A stretch of DNA of 64,000 nt from Allosphingosinicella indica (GTDB taxonomy: Bacteria; Pseudomonadota; Alphaproteobacteria; Sphingomonadales; Sphingomonadaceae). Positions 46,347 through 55,642 of the stretch are shown one piece after another; the first letter of the stretch is position 1; every line of letters begins with the position of its first letter. The stretch covers positions 1,355,501 through 1,419,500 of the forward strand of contig NZ_LT840185.1 of NCBI RefSeq assembly GCF_900177405.1, written 5' to 3'. The position numbers and the translations under genes are program-made. The notes under the pieces were generated by a model. That model was not told the DNA's origin. It searched no databases and worked only from the letters and a program-made list of their open reading frames with translations.

Positions 46347-46700
46347 ATGGCGATGTATGTGTACCATGCCGACGGGCATACCGTCGGCTTCCTGTCCGGA
46401 ATCTATGTCTACGATCTCGACGGCAATCCGCTCGGCCGGATTTTCGGGTCGCGCGTCCACCGCTTGGACGGCAGCTATGTCGGCGAATGGTTCAAGCAGA
46501 CGGTGGTCGACAAGCCGGTCCACGCCCGCCGCGCGATCGCGCCCACCGTTCCCGTGCCGCCAAAAATGCCCTCGCCGGGCCCGGGATCGAGCCGTCGCGG
46601 CGTCGTCGATTACGGCTATCCCGACGTCTTCAACCGCCTTTACGCAACCGGATCGAGCGGCACCGAAAGCCGGATGCTGTTCGATCAGGCCGCCGAATAG
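46347..46700 (+). CDS. 4-fold beta-flower domain protein
   Basis: 117 residues. Three or four short repeats of the form Y-x-x-D-G-x-x-V/L-G: YHADGHTVGFLSG, YDLDGNPLGRIFG, HRLDGSYVGEW. This is the beta-flower pattern. The tail is Pro/Arg-rich and then ends in an acidic helix. A competing ATG five bases upstream in another frame gives an Arg/Ser-rich product and is rejected. Function unknown. A weak GGGGG upstream could serve as ribosome-binding site. Confidence 0.75.
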   Translation: MAMYVYHADGHTVGFLSGIYVYDLDGNPLGRIFGSRVHRLDGSYVGEWFKQTVVDKPVHARRAIAPTVPVPPKMPSPGPGSSRRGVVDYGYPDVFNRLYATGSSGTESRMLFDQAAE

Positions 46701-46712
46701 AGACCCCCACGG

Positions 46713-46763
46713 GGGCGGCCGGCCGCCGGGACAACCCCCTCCCCCCGATCCCGGCGGCCGCCC
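46713..46763. terminator. Hairpin terminator between convergent genes
   Basis: GGGCGGCC..GCCGCCGGG on the left pairs with CCCGGCGGCCGCCC (46750-46763) with a 4-base bulge and a C-rich loop. Located 13 bases after the beta-flower gene and 23 bases before the end of the SRPBCC gene, so it can serve both directions. No long T tract. Confidence 0.6.
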
Positions 46764-46785
46764 AACCGTGTGATGCGGCGAGGCC

Positions 46786-47496
46786 TCATTCGCAGGCCGG
46801 CGCCTGGGCGCTGTCGAAGCGCTCGTCCCACCAGTCCTTCCAGCGCGCTGCAAGCGCGGCGAATGTCGCGTCGTCCAGCCCGTAGGTGGTGAGGATCGCC
46901 GAGGCTGCGCCATTAGGGGGCTTGGCATCGGCAGGCATGTCCATCGCGATCAGCAGACCGTGGCCCCAGCCCGGCATGGTGAGTCCCACCTGGAAGGGCG
47001 TCCGGTGCCAGAGCGATCCGGTTTCGTCGCCGGTCGGAAGCTGCGGCGATAGCGTGTCGACCGCGATGCCGAGCTGGCGGAGGAGTGCGGCCTGCCCCTC
47101 GCGCAACGCTCCGGAAAAATAGAGCGTCCGCCGCTCGGCCAGGCCATGCTGCTCGATCGCCAGCTTGAGCTGGTTGCCGAAGCTGATCCAGCCCTCGGCC
47201 ATTTCGTCGAACGCGTCGCTGTCCCCCGGAGCCGCGCGTACGACACGCAGCAGGCAGGCGTCGGCCCCGTCCGCCGTCACCTCGAACCGGTCCTGCGTCC
47301 CCTCGAAATGCAGCGTGCGCCCCTCCTCGCGGCCATATTGCGCGAAGATCATGTCGACCTCGGCGTCGAGCGTATCCGCATCCCAGCCGAACCAGCGGAG
47401 GATGCTCTGCTTGTCGCGCAGCGCCTGCCACACCGCGTCCGCCGGCGCTGCGATGGCGAGTTCGGTCAGCACGCGGTCCTGATGATCGCCGGTCAT
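46786..47496 (-). CDS. SRPBCC (AHSA1-like) ligand-binding domain protein
   Basis: 236 residues from ATG 47496 with GGAG seven bases ahead. N-terminal START/AHSA1 fold (RVLTELAIAAPADAVWQALRD, ILRWFGWDADTLDAEVD). The second half is less conserved. Possible hydrophobic-ligand binder or Hsp90 co-factor-like protein. Divergent from the P1 peptidase gene. Confidence 0.75.
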   Translation of the reverse strand: MTGDHQDRVLTELAIAAPADAVWQALRDKQSILRWFGWDADTLDAEVDMIFAQYGREEGRTLHFEGTQDRFEVTADGADACLLRVVRAAPGDSDAFDEMAEGWISFGNQLKLAIEQHGLAERRTLYFSGALREGQAALLRQLGIAVDTLSPQLPTGDETGSLWHRTPFQVGLTMPGWGHGLLIAMDMPADAKPPNGAASAILTTYGLDDATFAALAARWKDWWDERFDSAQAPACE

Positions 47497-47546
47497 GTCT
47501 CGCTCCACCGGTTGCGGGCGGCGTGGCGAGCTTCTAGCTTTCCGCC

Positions 47547-48692
47547 ATGCCCCGCAAGCCCACCCGATCCGCCATCGCCATCGCCTGCGCGGCGAGCCTC
47601 GCCGCATCCGCGTCCGCCGCCGATCGGCCACGCGCACGGGAGGCGGGGATCGTCGTCGGCGTGCTCCCCACCGGCCCGGCCAATGCGATCACCGATGTCG
47701 CGGGCGTCGCAGTCGGCCATGTCACCAGGATCGAGGGCAGATCGGTGCGCACCGGCGTCACCGCGATCCTGCCGCATGGCGGCAACCTCTTCCAGGACAA
47801 GGTGCCCGCCGGCTTCGCAGTCGCCAATGGCTTCGGCAAGTTCATGGGATCGACCCAGATCGCCGAGCTCGGCGAGATCGAAAGCCCGATCCTCCTCACC
47901 AACACGCTGTCGGTGCCCGAGGCCGCGGCGGCGGCGATCGGATGGACGCTAGCGCAGCCGGGCAATGGCGAGGTGCGCTCGGTCAACGCGGTGGTCGGCG
48001 AGACCAACGACGGCTTCCTCAACGACATCCGCGCGCGCCGCGTCACCATCGCCGACGGCAAGAAGGCGATTGCCGCAGCGAAGGGCGGGCCGGTGGCGGA
48101 AGGCGCGGTCGGCGCCGGGACGGGCACGGTGGCGTTCGGCTACAAGGGCGGCATTGGCACATCCTCGCGCCGCCTGCCCGAAAAGCTCGGTGGCCATATG
48201 ATCGGCGTGCTGGTTCAGAGCAATTACGGCGGCGCGCTCACCATCGACGGGCTGCCGTTCGATCAGCTCATGGGGCGGCACTATCTGTCGCCCGCCGAGC
48301 CGCCGGCGGGCGGAGATGGTTCGATCATCATCGTCATCGCCACCGATGCGCCGCTCTCCGACCGCAATCTGACGCGGCTCGCGCGCCGTGCCTTCCTCGC
48401 GATCGGGCGCACCGGATCGCCGATCACCAACGGATCGGGCGATTATGCCGTCGCTTTCTCAACGCACCCCGATGTCCGCCGCACGCCCGCGCGCCGCGCC
48501 GCTGCGGCCAACTATGCGGAACTCCCCAACGAGGCGATGACGCCGCTCTTCCACGCCGCCGTCGAAGCGACCGAGGAAGCGGTGCTCAATTCGATGTTCA
48601 AGGCCGAGGCGATGGACGGCGCGGGCGGGCGGATCGAAGCCTTGCCGATCGACGAGGTGATCCGCCTCCGCCGCGCGCCGCGCCAGCCCTAG
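47547..48692 (+). CDS. P1-family (DmpA-like) aminopeptidase
   Basis: 381 residues. Signal peptide (about 1-24). Peptidase S58 family: GPANAITDVAGVAVGHVT, TNTLSVPEAAAAAIGW, GTGTVAFGYKGGIGTSSR, QSNYGGALTIDG. The precursor is expected to cleave itself before the serine in GDGSIIIVIATDAPL to form alpha and beta chains. Removes N-terminal residues from peptides, including D-amino acids or beta-peptides. Stop overlaps the convergent gene in CTAG. Confidence 0.9.
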   Translation: MPRKPTRSAIAIACAASLAASASAADRPRAREAGIVVGVLPTGPANAITDVAGVAVGHVTRIEGRSVRTGVTAILPHGGNLFQDKVPAGFAVANGFGKFMGSTQIAELGEIESPILLTNTLSVPEAAAAAIGWTLAQPGNGEVRSVNAVVGETNDGFLNDIRARRVTIADGKKAIAAAKGGPVAEGAVGAGTGTVAFGYKGGIGTSSRRLPEKLGGHMIGVLVQSNYGGALTIDGLPFDQLMGRHYLSPAEPPAGGDGSIIIVIATDAPLSDRNLTRLARRAFLAIGRTGSPITNGSGDYAVAFSTHPDVRRTPARRAAAANYAELPNEAMTPLFHAAVEATEEAVLNSMFKAEAMDGAGGRIEALPIDEVIRLRRAPRQP

Positions 48693-49138
48693 GCGGCCGC
48701 GCGCTCCAGCGACACTTCACCTTCCTCGGCGCCGTCCCAGTAATGCGCGTGATGCGCATGGACCTTGATCATCACCAGGCCCGGCGTGTCGATCCCCTGC
48801 TCGAACCAGCGGTCGAGATCCTTGGTCCAGTGCGCGGCGAAACGGTCGCGGTCGCGGATCAGCTCGGCGCGGCCCTGCACCGCCACGAATAGCGGGCGTT
48901 GGCCGATGATGCCGGCTTTGGCCTGGAAGGCTAGGCCGACTTCGGGATCGCGCTCGATCTCGGCCACCATCGCGGTGTCGCCATTGGTGAAATAATAGGA
49001 ATCGCCGTCATAATCGACGTCGCGGTTGTTGCTCATCGGCCGCGCGTGGATCGCGCCGCCCGATGTCTTGGTCGAAAGCATCGTGAAATCGATGTCGCGC
49101 ATCTTTTCCGCGAGATCGGCGAGCGACTTGCTGGTCAT
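48689..49138 (-). CDS. Pyridoxamine 5'-phosphate oxidase-like (general stress protein 26) protein
   Basis: 149 residues. ATG 49138 is preferred over TTG 49150 because GGAGAAGG is then correctly placed. Split-barrel flavin-binding fold: FTMLSTKTSGGAIHARPMSN, DSYYFTNGDTAMVAEIERDP. The C-terminal VHAHHAHYWDG is typical of the stress-protein branch. Likely binds FMN or F420-like cofactor; true activity unknown. Confidence 0.85.
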   Translation of the reverse strand: MTSKSLADLAEKMRDIDFTMLSTKTSGGAIHARPMSNNRDVDYDGDSYYFTNGDTAMVAEIERDPEVGLAFQAKAGIIGQRPLFVAVQGRAELIRDRDRFAAHWTKDLDRWFEQGIDTPGLVMIKVHAHHAHYWDGAEEGEVSLERAAA

Positions 49139-49196
49139 ATCCTTCTCCAACGCTGGGTGCCTGCCCCAACGCGCAAGAAGGCTTACGGATGCCTCG

Positions 49197-51788
49197 TCAG
49201 GCGAGGCTCTTCGATGCCTGCTCGAACACGTCCTTGCTGAGCCCCAGCGTCGCGACGATCCGCTGCAGCTCGCCCTTCATCTTCTCCGCGCGGTCCTCGT
49301 CGAAGCGGCGCCAGCGGCCGAGCGCGGGCACCAGCTTCGCCGCCGTCTGCGGATTGAGCTTGTCGACGCTGAGGATCATGTCGGCGAGGAAGCGATAGCC
49401 CTGCCCGTTGGCACGGTGGAAGGCGCGCTGATTGACCGAGAAGGAGCCGACGAGCGCACGCAGCCGATTGGGGTTGGCGAGCGTGAAATCGACATGTTCG
49501 GCGAGCGCCGCCACCGCATCGGGCGTGTCGGGCCGGGTCGAGAGCGCCTGCACCGCGAACCATTTGTCGAGCACCAGCCCGTCGGCGCGATAGCGATCGT
49601 AGAAAGCCGACAGCGCCGCCGCGCGCTCGGGCGCGTCGGAATTGACGAGGATGCCGAGCGCGCCCTGCCGGTCGGTCATATTGTCGGCATTGTCGAACTG
49701 GCGCTTCGCCATCTGCGGCGCATCCGATGCGCCCGATGCGGCGATATAGCCGAGGCTCACGGTGCGCAGCCGCCGCGCGCCCTTGGCGGGGGGCGAATAT
49801 TCGAAGCGGTTGGCCGCATGCGCGGAATAGGCGCTGCGCCACAGCCCCTCCAGCTCGGTGCCGAGATCGGCGCGCAGCGCCTCGCGGGCGCGGTGGATTG
49901 CCTCGGGATCGACGACCAGCATCTGATCGCCGACGAACGCCTCGCTCGGCAGCAGCACGGCCTCGGCGACGAAGGCGGGATCGAGGTCCGTATTGGTCAG
50001 CGTCTGCTCGACTGCCTCGATCACCGGGCGGTGATCAGGCGTCTGGCCCGCCGCCGCGGCGATCAGCGTGTCGAGCATCAACTGCTGCATCGCTTCGTAG
50101 CGCGCGAAGGGATTGTCGTCGTTGGCCGAGAGGAAGGCGAGATCGGCGGCGCTGCGCTCCGCCTCCACCACCACCGGCGCGGAGAAGTCTCGGTTGATCG
50201 AAAGCACCGGCCGCTCGCCGACGCCGTCGAGCACGATCTCCTGTTCATCGCCCTCCAGCAGCACCAGCCGGTCGGCGAGCTTGTCGCCCGATCGCTCGCC
50301 GAACAGCGCGATCTTGAGCGGGATCGGCATCGGCTGCTTCACCGGCTGGCCCGGCGTCGGCGGCACCTGCTGCGCCAACGTCAGATGCGCGCGGCCCGCG
50401 CCGGCGTCATGGGTCAGCGACGCACGCACCCGCGGCGTCCCGGCCTGGCTGTACCAGCGGCGGAAGAGAGCGAGGTCGGTGCCGCCCGCATCCTCCATCG
50501 CCTTGACGAAATCTTCGCAGGTCGCGGCCTCGCCGTCGTGCCGGTCGAAATAGAGATCGGTCCCGGCGCGGAACTTCTCCGGCCCCAAGATGGTGTGGAG
50601 CATCCGAATGACTTCGGCGCCCTTGTTGTAGATGGTCGCGGTATAGAAATTGGAGATCTCGATATAGGATTCCGGCCGGATCGGGTGCGCGAGCGGGCCC
50701 GAATCCTCGGGGAATTGCGCGGCGCGGAGCGCGCGGACGTCCTCGATCCGCTTGACCGCGGCGCTCCCCTGGTCGGCGCTGAACTGCTGGTCGCGAAAGA
50801 CCGTGAAGCCTTCCTTCAGCGAGAGCTGGAACCAGTCGCGGCAGGTGACGCGATTGCCCGACCAATTGTGAAAATATTCGTGCGCGACGACGCCCGCGAC
50901 CGCGTCGTAGTCGGCATCGGTCGCGGTGTCGGGATCGGCCAGAATGTAGCGCGAGTTGAAGATGTTCAGGCCCTTGTTCTCCATCGCGCCGAAGTTGAAA
51001 TCGGCGACGGCGACGATGTTGAACACGGCCAAGTCGTATTCGCGACCGTAGACCTTCTCGTCCCACGCCATCGAAGCCTTCAGCGCCGCCATCGCGTGGC
51101 GCGTCCGCTCGACATCGCCGTCGCGCACCCAGATGCCGAGATCGACGGTCTTGCCCGATCGCGTCGCGAAGCTGTCGCGGTTGGCGACCAGATCGCCCGC
51201 CACCAGCGCGAAGAGATAGGAGGGCTTGGGGAAGGGATCGTGCCACTCCGCCCAGTGCCGCCCGTCCGCCAGATCGCCCGCGCCCACGGGATCGCCGTTG
51301 GCGAGCAGCACCGGATAGCGCGCCTTGTCCGCGGTCATCTTGACGCGATAGCGGCTCAACACGTCGGGCCGGTCGGGCAGGAAGGTGATGCGGCGGAAGC
51401 CTTCGGCCTCGCACTGGGTGCAGAGGATGCCGCCTGATTCGTAGAGGCCCATGAGTTGGGTGTTGGCGGCGGGAGCGATCTCGACCAATGTTTCGACGAC
51501 CGCGCGGTCGCCGGCGATCGGCACGGTCAGCTCGTCCGCCTCGTGATTGTAGTCGGCCTCGGCGCCGTCGACGGTCAGCGAGATCAGTTTCAGCGCCTCG
51601 CCGTCCAGCTTCAGCGGTGCGGCATGATCGCCGTTGCGCGCGACGGTCAACGTCGCGCGCACCTGCGTCCGCTCGGCGCCCAAATCGAAGTCCAGCGCGA
51701 TCTCGGGCACCAGCCACTCAGGCGGCCGGTATTCCTCGCGGCGGACGAAGGGCGGCGGCGCAGCGGCGGCGATCTGGATGTCGAGCAT
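49197..51788 (-). CDS. pepN: Aminopeptidase N
   Basis: 863 residues, full-length M1 metallopeptidase. GAMENKGL substrate-recognition motif, zinc-binding HEYFHNWSGNR with the downstream glutamate in LSLKEGFTVFRDQQFSAD, and the proteobacterial PepN C-terminal domains. Cytosolic broad-specificity aminopeptidase. Divergent from pheS, about 100 bases away. Confidence 0.97.
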   Translation of the reverse strand: MLDIQIAAAAPPPFVRREEYRPPEWLVPEIALDFDLGAERTQVRATLTVARNGDHAAPLKLDGEALKLISLTVDGAEADYNHEADELTVPIAGDRAVVETLVEIAPAANTQLMGLYESGGILCTQCEAEGFRRITFLPDRPDVLSRYRVKMTADKARYPVLLANGDPVGAGDLADGRHWAEWHDPFPKPSYLFALVAGDLVANRDSFATRSGKTVDLGIWVRDGDVERTRHAMAALKASMAWDEKVYGREYDLAVFNIVAVADFNFGAMENKGLNIFNSRYILADPDTATDADYDAVAGVVAHEYFHNWSGNRVTCRDWFQLSLKEGFTVFRDQQFSADQGSAAVKRIEDVRALRAAQFPEDSGPLAHPIRPESYIEISNFYTATIYNKGAEVIRMLHTILGPEKFRAGTDLYFDRHDGEAATCEDFVKAMEDAGGTDLALFRRWYSQAGTPRVRASLTHDAGAGRAHLTLAQQVPPTPGQPVKQPMPIPLKIALFGERSGDKLADRLVLLEGDEQEIVLDGVGERPVLSINRDFSAPVVVEAERSAADLAFLSANDDNPFARYEAMQQLMLDTLIAAAAGQTPDHRPVIEAVEQTLTNTDLDPAFVAEAVLLPSEAFVGDQMLVVDPEAIHRAREALRADLGTELEGLWRSAYSAHAANRFEYSPPAKGARRLRTVSLGYIAASGASDAPQMAKRQFDNADNMTDRQGALGILVNSDAPERAAALSAFYDRYRADGLVLDKWFAVQALSTRPDTPDAVAALAEHVDFTLANPNRLRALVGSFSVNQRAFHRANGQGYRFLADMILSVDKLNPQTAAKLVPALGRWRRFDEDRAEKMKGELQRIVATLGLSKDVFEQASKSLA

Positions 51789-51891
51789 GTCGCAAATCTA
51801 GGCGCCGAGCGGGGCCGGTGCAATGCGGCCGGGCACCGCCCGGCGGCGAGGGGCTTTCCTTGAGCCGGGATTCTCCTCTAGGGGCGCTGGC

Positions 51892-52971
51892 ATGTCCGAT
51901 GTGGAAAAGATGACCGGCGACTGGCTGGCGCGAATCGAAGGCGCGGGCGATCTCGCCGCGCTGGAGGCGGAGCGCGTCGCGGCGCTCGGCAAGCAGGGCG
52001 CGGTCACCGCGCTCCTGAAGACGCTGGGCGGCATGTCGCCCGAGGAGCGCCAGGCCGAAGGGCCGCGCATCCATGCGCTGCGCGAGGCCGTCACCGAAGC
52101 GATCGCCGCGCGCAAGGCGGCGCTGGAAGCGGCGGAGCTGGACCGGCGGCTTGCCACCGAGACGCTCGACATGACGCTCCCCGCCGCGCCGCTCGACATC
52201 GGCACCGTCCACCCAGTCGCGCAGGTGATGGACGAGCTCGCCGAGATTTTCGCCGACATGGGCTTCGCGGTCGCCACCGGCCCCGAGATCGAGGACGATT
52301 GGCACAATTTCACCGCGCTCAACATTCCCGAGGCGCATCCGTCGCGGGCAATGCACGACACCTTCTATTTCGGGCGCACGGACGGTGAAGGGCGGCCGAT
52401 GCTGCTGCGCACCCACACCTCGCCGGTGCAGATCCGCACGATGCAGAGCGAGCCGCCGCCGATCCGCATCATCGCGCCCGGCCGCACCTACCGGTCGGAC
52501 AGCGACGCGACGCACACGCCGATGTTCCATCAGGTCGAGGGGCTGGTGATCGACAAGGGCATCACGCTCGGCCATCTCAAATGGACGCTGGAGACCTTCC
52601 TCAAGGCCTTCTTCGAGCGCGACGACGTCGTGCTGCGGCTGCGGCCGAGCTACTTCCCGTTCACCGAGCCGTCCGCCGAGGTCGATGTCGGCTTCTCCTA
52701 CGAGAAGTGGCGCCGTGTGATTGGCGGTTCCGATGGCTGGATGGAAGTGCTCGGCTCCGGCATGGTCCACCCGAAGGTGATCGCCGCCTGCGGGCTCGAT
52801 CCCGAGGAGTGGCAGGGCTTCGCCTTCGGCTGCGGCATCGACCGGCTGGCGATGCTCAAATATGGCATGGACGATCTCCGCGCCTTCTTCGACGGCGATA
52901 TCCGCTGGCTGAAGCACTACGGTTTCGCCGCGCTCGACGTGCCCACGCTGAGCGGAGGGGTAGGGGCATGA
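51892..52971 (+). CDS. pheS: Phenylalanyl-tRNA synthetase alpha subunit
   Basis: 359 residues. N-terminal coiled coil and class II catalytic core: [33 protein letters not shown] (motif 2 region), [37 protein letters not shown] (motif 3). ATG 51892 is the family start. rpmI/rplT are not upstream here. pheT follows after a repeat-filled 166-base gap. Confidence 0.97.
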   Translation: MSDVEKMTGDWLARIEGAGDLAALEAERVAALGKQGAVTALLKTLGGMSPEERQAEGPRIHALREAVTEAIAARKAALEAAELDRRLATETLDMTLPAAPLDIGTVHPVAQVMDELAEIFADMGFAVATGPEIEDDWHNFTALNIPEAHPSRAMHDTFYFGRTDGEGRPMLLRTHTSPVQIRTMQSEPPPIRIIAPGRTYRSDSDATHTPMFHQVEGLVIDKGITLGHLKWTLETFLKAFFERDDVVLRLRPSYFPFTEPSAEVDVGFSYEKWRRVIGGSDGWMEVLGSGMVHPKVIAACGLDPEEWQGFAFGCGIDRLAMLKYGMDDLRAFFDGDIRWLKHYGFAALDVPTLSGGVGA

Positions 52972-52980
52972 CCGTCCTTT

Positions 52981-53122
52981 CCTCCCCTCCCTGCTGCCGG
53001 GGAGGGGTCATCAAAGTCGCCCCTATCTGTCAGGGAGGGGCCGGGGGTGGGTGGGTCGCCAACCGCGCCGCCCCCTTCGGATACGTACCCACCCCCAACC
53101 CCTCCCTGCGTGCAGGGAGGGG
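52981..53122. repeat. Palindromic double-hairpin repeat, copy 5 (pheS-pheT gap)
   Basis: Left arm CCTCCCCTCCCTGCTGCCGG with GGGGAGGGG, a middle section with GGGGGTGGGTGGG and CCCACCCCC arms facing each other, and right hairpin CCTCCCTGC-GT-GCAGGGAGG (53101-53120). The GGAGGGGAGCAGG at its right edge is the only purine-rich stretch before the pheT ATG and may act as its ribosome-binding site. Confidence 0.88.
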
Positions 53123-53137
53123 AGCAGGATTGCGCTC

Positions 53138-55519
53138 ATGAAATTCACCCTGTCCTGGCTCAAGGAGCATCTCGAGACCGGCGCGGACGTGGACGCGATC
53201 GCCGATGCGCTGACGCGGATCGGGCTGGAGGTCGAAAGCGTCGAGGATCCGGGCGCGAAGCTCTCCGGTTTCCGCGTCGCGAGGGTGCTCACCGCCGATC
53301 GCCATCCGCAGGCGGACAAGCTCCAGGTGCTCAGCGTCGATTCCGGCGACGGCCAGCCGCTTCAGGTGGTGTGCGGCGCGCCCAATGCGCGCGCGGGCAT
53401 GGTCGGCGTACTCGGCCTTCCCGGCGCGGTGGTGCCGGCCAACGGCATGGAGCTCAAGGTCTCCGCGATCCGCGGCGTCACGTCGAACGGCATGATGTGC
53501 TCGACGCGCGAGTTGGAGCAGGGCGAGGATCATGAGGGCATCGTCGAGCTTCCCGCCGACGCGCCGGTTGGCACCGCTTATGCCGAATATGCCGGGCTGA
53601 ACGATCCGCTGTTCGACGTCGCGATCACGCCCAACCGGCAGGATTGCATGGGCGTGCGCGGTATCGCGCGCGATCTCGCCGCCGCCGGGCTCGGCACGCT
53701 GAAGCCGCTGGACGACGTCTACCGCTGCGGCATCGCGCCGGTCGAGGGCGAGGGCCCGGGGCCTGATGTCCGCACCGAGGATCCGGCCGGCTGTCCCGCC
53801 TTCTACGGGCAGGAAGTCCGCGGCCTCAAGAACGGCGCCGCGCCCGAATGGATGGCGGCCAAGCTCCGCGCGGTCGGCCAGAAGCCGATCTCGGTTCTCG
53901 TCGATATCACCAATTTCGTGATGCTCGATCTCGGCCGTCCGCTGCACGTCTACGACAAGGCGAAGCTCTCCGGCGGCCTCGTTGCCCGCCGTGCGCGCGA
54001 TGGCGAGACGGTGCTGGCGCTCAACGGCAAGCGCTACGCCTTGACGCCCGAGATGACGGTGATCGCCGATGACGCGCATGTCCACGACATCGGCGGCATC
54101 ATGGGCGGCGAGGATTCGGGGGTGAGCGAGACCACCACCGACGTGATCATCGAATGCGCCTGGTTCGATCCCGAGCGGATCGCCCGCACCGGCCAGGCGC
54201 TCGGCCTCACCAGCGACGCGCGCCAGCGCTTCGAGCGCGGCGCCGATCCCGCTTTCCTCGATACCGGCATCGCGATCGCGACGCGGCTGGTGCTCGATCA
54301 TTGCGGCGGCACCGCAAGCGGCGTCACCCGTAGCGGCGAGGCGCCGCAGGGCGCGCGCAGCTATATCTACGATCCCGCCCGCGCCGAGACGCTCGGCGGC
54401 CTCGCCATCGCGCCCGAACGGCAGCGCGCGATCCTTGAATCGCTCGGCTTCACGGTCGGCGGCGACTGGCGGGTGACGCCGCCGAGCTGGCGCCGCGACG
54501 TCGACGGCACCGCCGATCTGGTCGAGGAAGTGATCCGCATCGAAGGGATCGACAAGGTTCCCGCGACACCGCTGCCGCGCCCCGCGGGTGTCGCCGCACC
54601 GACCGCGACCCCGGCGCAACTCCAGGAGCGCCGCGTCCGCCGCGCTGCCGCGGCGCGCGGCCTCAACGAGGCGGTGACGTGGAGCTTCATTTCCGAAGCG
54701 GAGGCGGTGCCGTTCGGCGGCAGTGCCTGGGTGCTCGCCAACCCGATCAGCGAGGAGATGAAGGCGATGCGCCCCTCGCTGCTCCCCGGCCTCATTGCCG
54801 CGGCGCGGCGCAATTCGGCACGCGGCAGCACGCGCGTCCGCCTGTTCGAGGTCGGCCGCCGCTATCTGGAGGAGGGCGAACGGCCGACCCTGGGCCTCGT
54901 CCTCACCGGCGATCGCAGCCCGCGCCACTGGCAGGGCGGCAAGGGCGGCGTCGATGCCTATGACGCCAAGGCCGAGGTGATGGCGATCCTCGCCGCCGCC
55001 GGCGCGCCGGTCGACAATCTCCAGGCGCTCGCCGGCGCATCGGGCGTCTATCATCCGGGCCGCTCGGCGCGGCTCGGCCTCGGCCCCAAGACGATTCTCG
55101 CGGAGTTCGGCGAGCTTCATCCGGCGACGCTCAAGGCGTTCGATCTCGCCGGCCCTGCGGTCGCCGCCGAAATCTTCCTCGATGCCATCCCGCCCAAGCG
55201 CGCACAGGGCCGCATCCGCAGCGCCTATGCGCCGCCCGCGCTGCAGGCAGTGACGCGCGATTTCGCCTTCCTCGTCCCCGCCGATCTCGCCGCCGACGCT
55301 TTGCTCCGCGCGGTCAGGGGCGCGGACAAGGCGGCGATCGCGGGCGCGAGCCTGTTCGACGTTTTCACCGGCGCCGGCGTGCCCGAGGGCAGGAAGTCGA
55401 TCGCCATCGAAGTCACGCTCCAGCCAGGCGAGAAGAGCTTCACCGACGAGGAGCTGAAAGCCATCGCCGACCGCATCGTCGCAGCCGCCGCCAAGCTCGG
55501 CGCGGAGCTGCGGGGCTGA
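53138..55519 (+). CDS. pheT: Phenylalanyl-tRNA synthetase beta subunit
   Basis: 793 residues from ATG 53138 (MKFTLSWLKEHLETGAD). tRNA-binding domain (VLTADRHPQADKLQVLSVD), B3/B4 editing domain (PAFYGQEVRGLKNGAAPEWM, DLGRPLHVYDKAKL), B5 domain, core domain and C-terminal FDX-ACB anticodon-binding domain (VTRDFAFLVP, GEKSFTDEEL). Full length and intact. Confidence 0.97.
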   Translation: MKFTLSWLKEHLETGADVDAIADALTRIGLEVESVEDPGAKLSGFRVARVLTADRHPQADKLQVLSVDSGDGQPLQVVCGAPNARAGMVGVLGLPGAVVPANGMELKVSAIRGVTSNGMMCSTRELEQGEDHEGIVELPADAPVGTAYAEYAGLNDPLFDVAITPNRQDCMGVRGIARDLAAAGLGTLKPLDDVYRCGIAPVEGEGPGPDVRTEDPAGCPAFYGQEVRGLKNGAAPEWMAAKLRAVGQKPISVLVDITNFVMLDLGRPLHVYDKAKLSGGLVARRARDGETVLALNGKRYALTPEMTVIADDAHVHDIGGIMGGEDSGVSETTTDVIIECAWFDPERIARTGQALGLTSDARQRFERGADPAFLDTGIAIATRLVLDHCGGTASGVTRSGEAPQGARSYIYDPARAETLGGLAIAPERQRAILESLGFTVGGDWRVTPPSWRRDVDGTADLVEEVIRIEGIDKVPATPLPRPAGVAAPTATPAQLQERRVRRAAAARGLNEAVTWSFISEAEAVPFGGSAWVLANPISEEMKAMRPSLLPGLIAAARRNSARGSTRVRLFEVGRRYLEEGERPTLGLVLTGDRSPRHWQGGKGGVDAYDAKAEVMAILAAAGAPVDNLQALAGASGVYHPGRSARLGLGPKTILAEFGELHPATLKAFDLAGPAVAAEIFLDAIPPKRAQGRIRSAYAPPALQAVTRDFAFLVPADLAADALLRAVRGADKAAIAGASLFDVFTGAGVPEGRKSIAIEVTLQPGEKSFTDEELKAIADRIVAAAAKLGAELRG

Positions 55520-55529
55520 TCTGTTCTCT

Positions 55530-55615
55530 CGTCACCCTGAACTTGCTTCAGGGTCCATCTCGGAGACGGTCCCGATCGTCATCGGGATGGATGCTGAAAC
55601 AAGTTCAGCATGACG
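55530..55615. repeat. Double stem-loop intergenic repeat, type B copy 2
   Basis: ACCCTGAA-cttgc-TTCAGGGT and ATGCTGAA-acaag-TTCAGCAT inside CGTCA/TGACG ends. It lies between the convergent pheT and cca stops, where a two-way terminator would be expected. Middle section contains CCCGATCGTCATCGGG, an extra small hairpin. Confidence 0.9.
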
Positions 55616-55642
55616 GATGATGGGGGTCGGGCGCCGCGTCGA

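Noticed and set aside
46342-46773. Alternative 143-residue frame starting five bases before the beta-flower gene
   Set aside because: Product is Arg/Ser/Pro-rich with no repeats or domain; it runs through the terminator hairpin.
53030-55120. 696-residue minus-strand open frame opposite pheT
   Set aside because: Shadow of pheT with biased composition.
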